Origin: Gammaproteobacteria bacterium
Lineage (GTDB): Bacteria; Pseudomonadota; Gammaproteobacteria; Arenicellales; UBA868
Assembly: GCA_003529705.1 (NCBI GenBank)
Contig: DPVA01000151.1
Coordinates: 1-5,035 of the forward strand
Length of the DNA: 5,035 nt
Direction: 5' to 3'
The translations under genes and the position numbers were made by a program. The notes below the pieces were generated by a model. The model saw only the letters and a list, made by a program, of their open reading frames with translations. It made no database searches and was not told where the DNA came from. Below, in pieces: positions 1 to 5,035 of the stretch (position 1 is the first letter of the stretch; each line of letters begins with the position of its first letter).

Positions 1-1280
1 ATTGCGAGGGCAAGCAACGGAGATCGAAGGGCACTGCCCCCCGGAAAGCGCGGCGTTGGCAGTCGGTTCATAACGTCGAACCGAGTCGCTACGCCATCAA
101 TCGCTTCGGCCAACATGGCCCCGGCACCAGTGGCAAGCGCAACTCCCGAGCCCGAGTAACCGGACGCTGAGAAGACATTAGCGCTATGGCGCTGGAAATA
201 GGGTAGACGCGACATGGTAATGGCGAGTGTGCCGCCCCAGCCATATTCGATTTTGGCTTCTTTAAGATTGGGGTAAATATTGACCATGTACCTTCGCACA
301 AAGGATTTGATGTCCCCGGGAAAACGGTAACCATAACTTTCACCGCCACCGAACAACATTCGGTTATCGGCTGAGCATCGGAAGTAATTGACCACAAAGC
401 GCGAATCCGAAACGCAGGCACCATTGGCAATGAGTCTGCGGACGGTGCCATCATCCAGCGGTTCGGTTGCAATGATGTAGTTGTTAATGGGCATCACGTA
501 TTGACCTATCGATTTTTTGAGCGAGCCGATATAGCCGTTGCACGCATAGAGGACATATCGCGCGGTCAGACAGCCCTGCGTTGTGTGAAGGCGTACCGGA
601 TCCCCAAGGTCTACGCGGGTGACTTCAGAGCGCTCGAATAATGATGCGCCAGCAGTCAGTGCAGCCCGGGCAATGCCCAGCGCGTAATTAAGGGGATGCA
701 GATGGCCCGCGCCCATATCAAGCGTGCCGCCAGAATAGTCTTTGCAACCCACCAACGTTTGCATCTCATCCGGCGGTACATACCGGATTTCGTGGTAGTC
801 GTATCTTTCATTAAGCAGCTCGACAAACTGCTGGGAGTAACGATCATAACGGCGCCGATGATTGGCATTAATTGAACCACTCCGGTAGTCACAGGGAATC
901 TGGTGCCGGGTGATAAGTTCCGTGACCAGCCCCTTGGCATCTTGTGCGATTTGCCAGGCATCATGGGCAAGCCTGCTATCCACTTTCTGCTCGAGTTCAT
1001 CCTGCGCGACACGCTGTCCCGTACCCACCTGTCCTCCGTTGCGACCACTCGCGCCCCAGCCGATGCGGTGAGCATCAAGCAAACTCACCGAGTATCCACG
1101 CTCCGCAAGATGCAGAGCCGCAGAGAGGCCGGTAAAGCCGCCGCCGATAACGGCAACATCACAACGATGGTCACCCTGCAGCGGCGGCGTTTTTGGGATA
1201 CCTACGGCCGTGGCTGCGTACCAGGAGGGTGGGTAGGTACCCTCCTGGTCATTGAGATGCAAGAGTGGGTTTGAATACAT
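1..1280 (-). CDS. FAD-dependent oxidoreductase, gamma-glutamylputrescine oxidase (PuuB)-like, 3' end cut by window edge
   Basis: Flavoenzyme of the DAO (D-amino-acid oxidase-like) fold; 426 complete codons run from ATG at 1280 to the left edge without a stop. Visible: a Rossmann FAD-binding motif GGGFTG at residues 46-51 after DVAVI, an acidic residue ending strand 2 (LLD, about 69), the family block GASGRNGGQV at 76-85, GHLHPLNYALG near 192-202, and the C-terminal FAD-contacting GYSGSGV at 374-380. The tail reads RLPTPRFPGG, where E. coli PuuB has a closely similar PFPGG followed by about 25 residues, so only some 10-15 residues should lie outside the window. E. coli PuuB oxidises gamma-glutamylputrescine to the aldehyde, giving H2O2, in putrescine breakdown. 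The family has many paralogues, no puuA, puuC or puuD is visible here, and the exact substrate is uncertain. The N-terminus (NDQEGTYPPSWYAAT) matches the start of this family as I recall it, supporting this ATG although no good Shine-Dalgarno precedes it. It lies 24 bases after pyrD and is probably co-transcribed. Confidence 0.88.
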   Translation of the reverse strand, partial: MYSNPLLHLNDQEGTYPPSWYAATAVGIPKTPPLQGDHRCDVAVIGGGFTGLSAALHLAERGYSVSLLDAHRIGWGASGRNGGQVGTGQRVAQDELEQKVDSRLAHDAWQIAQDAKGLVTELITRHQIPCDYRSGSINANHRRRYDRYSQQFVELLNERYDYHEIRYVPPDEMQTLVGCKDYSGGTLDMGAGHLHPLNYALGIARAALTAGASLFERSEVTRVDLGDPVRLHTTQGCLTARYVLYACNGYIGSLKKSIGQYVMPINNYIIATEPLDDGTVRRLIANGACVSDSRFVVNYFRCSADNRMLFGGGESYGYRFPGDIKSFVRRYMVNIYPNLKEAKIEYGWGGTLAITMSRLPYFQRHSANVFSASGYSGSGVALATGAGAMLAEAIDGVATRFDVMNRLPTPRFPGGSALRSPLLALA

Positions 1281-1304
1281 GTTCGTGATGTTGGTGTGGA
1301 GCGA

Positions 1305-2363
1305 TCAGCGACCGGCGGCATCTGCCGCCTCAAGGGCTCTCAGTATTTCTCGAACCAGGGCAGGACCACGGTAAATCAGCCCGCTGTATAGTTGGATCAG
1401 GGTCGCCCCCGCGGACAGGGCAGCCTGCGCAGATGCGGCATCCATGATACCGCCGACAGCGATGATCGGAAAGCTGGGCGGCGTATGCTGTCTGAGTTCT
1501 GTGATTACACGATGCGAAAGGATCGCTAATGGCGCGCCGCTTAAGCCACCCGTCTGCGAAACCTGAGGGTATACGTCTGCATCGAGAGGCCGGGTGATGG
1601 TGGTATTGGTGGCCACAATCCCGTCGATGCCGCGACGGATCAGCACCTCGGCTATCTGTCCGATCCCGTCCGTATTCAGGTCAGGTGAAATCTTCACTGC
1701 GATCGGTGTGTACTTACTGTGCAAATCTGCAAGTCGGCGCTGTTCGTCTTTCAATTGCTGGAGCAGCCGATCCAGGATGTCGTGTTCCTGCAGGTCCCGG
1801 AGCCCTTCGGTATTGGGAGAAGAGATGTTTATGGTTACGTAGTCGGCGATACGGTATACCGCACGCAGGCCCGTCAGATAGTCCCGCCAGGCGTTCTGGT
1901 TTCCAGTGGCAGCATTACGACCGAGGTTAATACCGATGATTGCCTGTTGCTGATGCTGACCTAATCTGGTCAGGAACTGATTGAGACCCTCGCTGTTAAA
2001 ACCCATCCGATTAATCAGTGCCTGCGCTCCGCTCAGTCGGAACACGCGCGGTCGGGGATTTCCCGCCTGGGGTAGCGGCGTCACGGTACCCAGTTCGAGA
2101 AAACCAAACCCTAGAGCCGCCAGTCCATCAACGGCCTCCGCATGTTTGTCGAGCCCAGCGGCAAGGCCCACCGGATTTGGAAAAAAAAGACCCATCGCCT
2201 CGACCGGGATCGCTGGGAGGGATCCTCGACATAGGTCGGCAACATATTGATTAAGGGGATGGATTCGTCCGAGTGTCCTGATGGCGGCGAGGGTGAGCCG
2301 ATGGGCTATTTCGGGTTCAAGCTGGAAGAGCAGGGGTCGCGTGAGTGAGTAAAGACCCGCCAT
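1305..2363 (-). CDS. pyrD: Dihydroorotate dehydrogenase (quinone), class 2
   Basis: Oxidises dihydroorotate to orotate, the fourth step of UMP synthesis, passing electrons through FMN to membrane quinone at the inner face of the cytoplasmic membrane. The 352-residue protein is slightly longer than the E. coli enzyme (336) and complete. The N-terminal helical part (LTRPLLFQLEPEIAHRLTL, residues 7-25) is the extension typical of class 2 enzymes that forms the quinone tunnel. Next come VGLAAGLDK (65-73), NRMGFNSEG (118-126), GINLGRN (144-150) and NISSPNTEGLR (179-189), with the class 2 catalytic serine at residue 182. IAVKISPDL (221-229), NTT (253-255), GGLSG (272-276), AVGGI (302-306) and LIQLYSGLIYRGP (322-334) build the FMN phosphate and substrate site. 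A catalytic serine, rather than the cysteine of class 1, also fits class 2. The ATG overlaps the upstream stop by one base (TAATG) and has AAGGTGA 9 bases before it, so translation is probably coupled to the pseudouridine synthase gene. All key residues are present. Confidence 0.97.
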   Translation of the reverse strand: MAGLYSLTRPLLFQLEPEIAHRLTLAAIRTLGRIHPLNQYVADLCRGSLPAIPVEAMGLFFPNPVGLAAGLDKHAEAVDGLAALGFGFLELGTVTPLPQAGNPRPRVFRLSGAQALINRMGFNSEGLNQFLTRLGQHQQQAIIGINLGRNAATGNQNAWRDYLTGLRAVYRIADYVTINISSPNTEGLRDLQEHDILDRLLQQLKDEQRRLADLHSKYTPIAVKISPDLNTDGIGQIAEVLIRRGIDGIVATNTTITRPLDADVYPQVSQTGGLSGAPLAILSHRVITELRQHTPPSFPIIAVGGIMDAASAQAALSAGATLIQLYSGLIYRGPALVREILRALEAADAAGR

Positions 2364-3094
2364 TAGAACACTTCACCTTTGGTAAGGTGGCGCCATTGGC
2401 CACGCCTCAGTTGGCCCAGCAGAACCTGACCAATACGGACTCGTACCAGCGTACGGACACTTAGACCTACTAGTTCACACATTCTCCGGATCTGCCGTTT
2501 GCGGCCTTCCGTGAGAACGAATTCCAATTGGCCGGAACGGGTGTGAGTGATCCGGGCAGGAAGAAGCGGACGACCATCAAGTACAAGACCGCTGCGAAGC
2601 TGCTCGATGGCGGTCGAGGTGATGTCTCCAGAGACACCCACGTGATATTCCTTTTCTATCCGACTGTCGGGCCCGATCAGGGTTCGGGCAATCGTCCCGT
2701 CCTGGGTCAGCACCAGCAACCCAGCAGAATCAATATCGAGTCGTCCAGCAACGTGGAGACTTGGTGCCTTGGGAATCGGCTTTTGCCTTTGGCGGCCGGT
2801 ATCCGCGCGGTTGTTTCCGATTATCAGTGAGACCGCCTCCGGGTAGCCTTTTTCAGGTTGATTCGAGACGACTCCGGGAGGTTTATGCAGGAGGACCGTT
2901 GCCAGTGACGCACGCTGATGCTGCGCTTGGGCGGTTAACTGGATTTTGGCCAGGGGGTGCACCCGAGACCCGAGTTGATTAACCACCCTCCCGTCCACCA
3001 GAACCTGTCCAGCAGAGATCAGTCGATCTGCCTCCCGCCGCGAGCACAGGCCTTGTTGCGCCATAAGGCGAGAGAGGCGGATTCCGTCGTCCAT
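2363..3094 (-). CDS. rRNA pseudouridine synthase, RsuA/RluB/RluF family (RluF-like)
   Basis: Isomerises a specific uridine in ribosomal RNA to pseudouridine. With the ATG at 3094 the protein has 243 residues. An N-terminal S4 RNA-binding domain spans about residues 4-50 (IRLSRLMAQQGLCSRREADRLI...VLVDG). The catalytic domain follows, with LLHKPPGVVS (68-77), the active-site motif GRLDIDSAGLLVLTQDG (117-133; catalytic Asp120), EKEYHV (147-152) and RKRQIRRMCE (198-207). GRLD and RQIRRMCE are hallmarks of the RsuA/RluB/RluE/RluF group; LLHKPPG...S and the C-terminal WRHLT look most like RluF, which in E. coli modifies U2604 of 23S rRNA. The true target site cannot be decided by reading. A basic stretch at 99-110 sits between KPPG and GRLD; related beta- and gammaproteobacterial RluF-like proteins, as I recall, carry an insert there too. 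The frame stays open to a TTG at 3238, but that would overlap purB by 128 bases and add residues with no family resemblance. The ATG has AGG 7 bases upstream and leaves a 16-base gap after purB. Confidence 0.9.
   Translation of the reverse strand: MDDGIRLSRLMAQQGLCSRREADRLISAGQVLVDGRVVNQLGSRVHPLAKIQLTAQAQHQRASLATVLLHKPPGVVSNQPEKGYPEAVSLIIGNNRADTGRQRQKPIPKAPSLHVAGRLDIDSAGLLVLTQDGTIARTLIGPDSRIEKEYHVGVSGDITSTAIEQLRSGLVLDGRPLLPARITHTRSGQLEFVLTEGRKRQIRRMCELVGLSVRTLVRVRIGQVLLGQLRRGQWRHLTKGEVF
2373..2379 (-). promoter_or_regulatory. Ribosome binding site of pyrD, inside the preceding gene
   Basis: The minus strand reads AAGGTGA, 9 bases before the pyrD ATG. It sits in the last codons of the pseudouridine synthase gene (which encode KGEVF), so the two genes share this stretch. 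Together with the TAATG overlap it fixes the pyrD start and suggests coupled translation. Confidence 0.7.
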
Positions 3095-3101
3095 GGGTCT
3101 G

Positions 3102-3104
3102 CCT
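3102..3104 (-). promoter_or_regulatory. Weak ribosome binding site of the pseudouridine synthase gene
   Basis: The minus strand reads ACAGGC at 3106-3101, whose AGG core is 7 bases before ATG 3094. It is a short match, but it lies in the 16-base gap directly after the purB stop. It supports ATG 3094 over the upstream TTG at 3238. Confidence 0.4.
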
Positions 3105-3110
3105 GTGTAC

Positions 3111-4565
<1,455 letters not shown>

Positions 4566-4581
4566 TGCCGCTAGGTCCGAA

Positions 4582-4613
4582 GGATGGGGCGTAACGGATC
4601 ATGATACGCATCC
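4582..4613. repeat. Imperfect inverted repeat upstream of purB
   Basis: The left arm GGATGGGGCGTA (4582-4593) pairs with the right arm TACGCATCC (4605-4613), leaving three unpaired G residues in the left arm and an 11-base loop. The 8-base palindrome ATCATGAT (4598-4605) lies between the arms, sharing one base with the right one. No run of T follows on the minus strand, so it is not a convincing intrinsic terminator for the MFS gene. It could be an operator for purB or chance. It does not resemble the E. coli PurR box (ACGCAAACGTTTTCGT). Confidence 0.35.
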
Positions 4614-4647
4614 ATCGCGCGGCGACGGTTAATACGACTGGGAACGC

Positions 4648-5035
4648 CTAAAGGTGAAGTTTCTGGTCCTGGCCATTCAAGCACCACAAGCGACGAAACG
4701 CTAATGAGAAACCGACAGTACTCATCAATACCACACCAACGCCGACCAACACGGCCACCGGTGCAGAGACAAGTTCAGCGAGCGGCCCCAGAACGAGACC
4801 CCCGAGAGCAATAAGGCTAAAGGTAATGCTGTGAATGCCCATGACTCTTCCACGCAGGGTATCCGGTACCGCAAGTTGCATCACAGTCATGGAACTGATC
4901 AGGAAGAACGACCCGCCAATGGCAGAAAGCATCGCACAGCCGCAGGCCATTGCAAAGGCGAATGGCCAGTCTGCAGCAAGGCCGGTCACTAGCGCAAACA
5001 GTGCCAGTGAAAGCGCAAACAGGACGTTGCCACCC
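4648..5035 (-). CDS. MFS transporter, C-terminal part only (5' end beyond window)
   Basis: The frame is open from the right edge to a TAG at 4648-4650, giving 128 residues of the C-terminal end of a polytopic membrane protein. Four hydrophobic segments are visible, at about residues 1-20, 25-48, 69-88 and 91-112 of the visible part, which would be helices 9 to 12 of a 12-helix MFS carrier. The loop between the second and third holds VPDTLRGRVMG (56-66), a motif characteristic, as I recall, of the EntS-like branch (MFS_3) of drug and siderophore exporters. A short polar tail (NGQDQKLHL) ends the protein. The in-frame GTG at 4989 lies inside the first hydrophobic segment and is not a start. The substrate cannot be inferred. 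The gene points the same way as purB, with about 124 bases between them, so read-through into purB is possible but not shown. Confidence 0.85.
   Translation of the reverse strand, partial: GGNVLFALSLALFALVTGLAADWPFAFAMACGCAMLSAIGGSFFLISSMTVMQLAVPDTLRGRVMGIHSITFSLIALGGLVLGPLAELVSAPVAVLVGVGVVLMSTVGFSLAFRRLWCLNGQDQKLHL

Noticed and set aside
903..1274. Plus-strand open frame of 123 codons, with overlapping minus-strand frames at 656-1078 and 89-472 in another phase.
   Set aside because: All lie inside the PuuB-like gene, whose frame is open across the whole region and shows family motifs throughout. Their translations are Arg- and Cys-rich with no recognisable domain.
1594..2254. Several plus-strand open frames of 78-89 codons opposite pyrD.
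   Set aside because: They are shadows of the pyrD coding strand, with low-complexity Ser/Arg/Pro composition and no ribosome binding site that stands out.
2528..2982. Plus-strand frames of 100 and 73 codons opposite the pseudouridine synthase gene.
   Set aside because: They overlap the conserved catalytic domain on the other strand and show no motif of their own.
4611..4633. Short GC-rich hairpin (CCGTCG / CGATGG, 5-base loop) just after the MFS stop, considered as a terminator.
   Set aside because: The stem is only about 6 base pairs with a G-T pair, and no T-tract follows on the minus strand.

Overview
The window carries five protein-coding genes, all on the minus strand and packed with almost no spare DNA. 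In transcription order (right to left) they are: the C-terminal end of a major facilitator superfamily (MFS) transporter (cut by the right edge), purB (adenylosuccinate lyase), an RsuA/RluF-type rRNA pseudouridine synthase, pyrD (class 2, quinone-dependent dihydroorotate dehydrogenase), and an FAD-dependent amine oxidoreductase of the PuuB type (cut by the left edge, apparently only the last few residues missing).

The proteins resemble gammaproteobacterial families. PurB is the Escherichia coli/Pseudomonas-type enzyme and PyrD is the membrane-associated class 2 form. The oxidoreductase closely follows E. coli PuuB from end to end. GC content looks to be in the mid-50s percent by eye. A gammaproteobacterium is therefore the best guess; the genus cannot be named from this evidence, and a betaproteobacterium is not fully excluded.

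Layout: 4648-5035 is the transporter tail. 4524-4647 is the only real intergenic space (about 124 bases); it holds an imperfect dyad and a possible extended -10 promoter for purB. From about 4523 down to the left edge the genes look like one operon. The gap between purB and the pseudouridine synthase is 16 bases. The pseudouridine synthase stop and the pyrD start overlap by one base (TAATG). Between pyrD and the oxidoreductase there are 24 bases. The operon would combine one step of purine synthesis (plus the AMP branch), one rRNA modification enzyme, the quinone-linked step of UMP synthesis, and an amine or polyamine catabolic flavoenzyme. The first three fit a growth and nucleotide-supply theme; the fourth is a less obvious partner.

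No tRNA, rRNA, CRISPR array, insertion sequence or phage gene was found. The window looks like ordinary core chromosome. The points worth a second look are small: a non-ATG purB start, the leader dyad, the choice of start for the pseudouridine synthase, and the mixed gene order.
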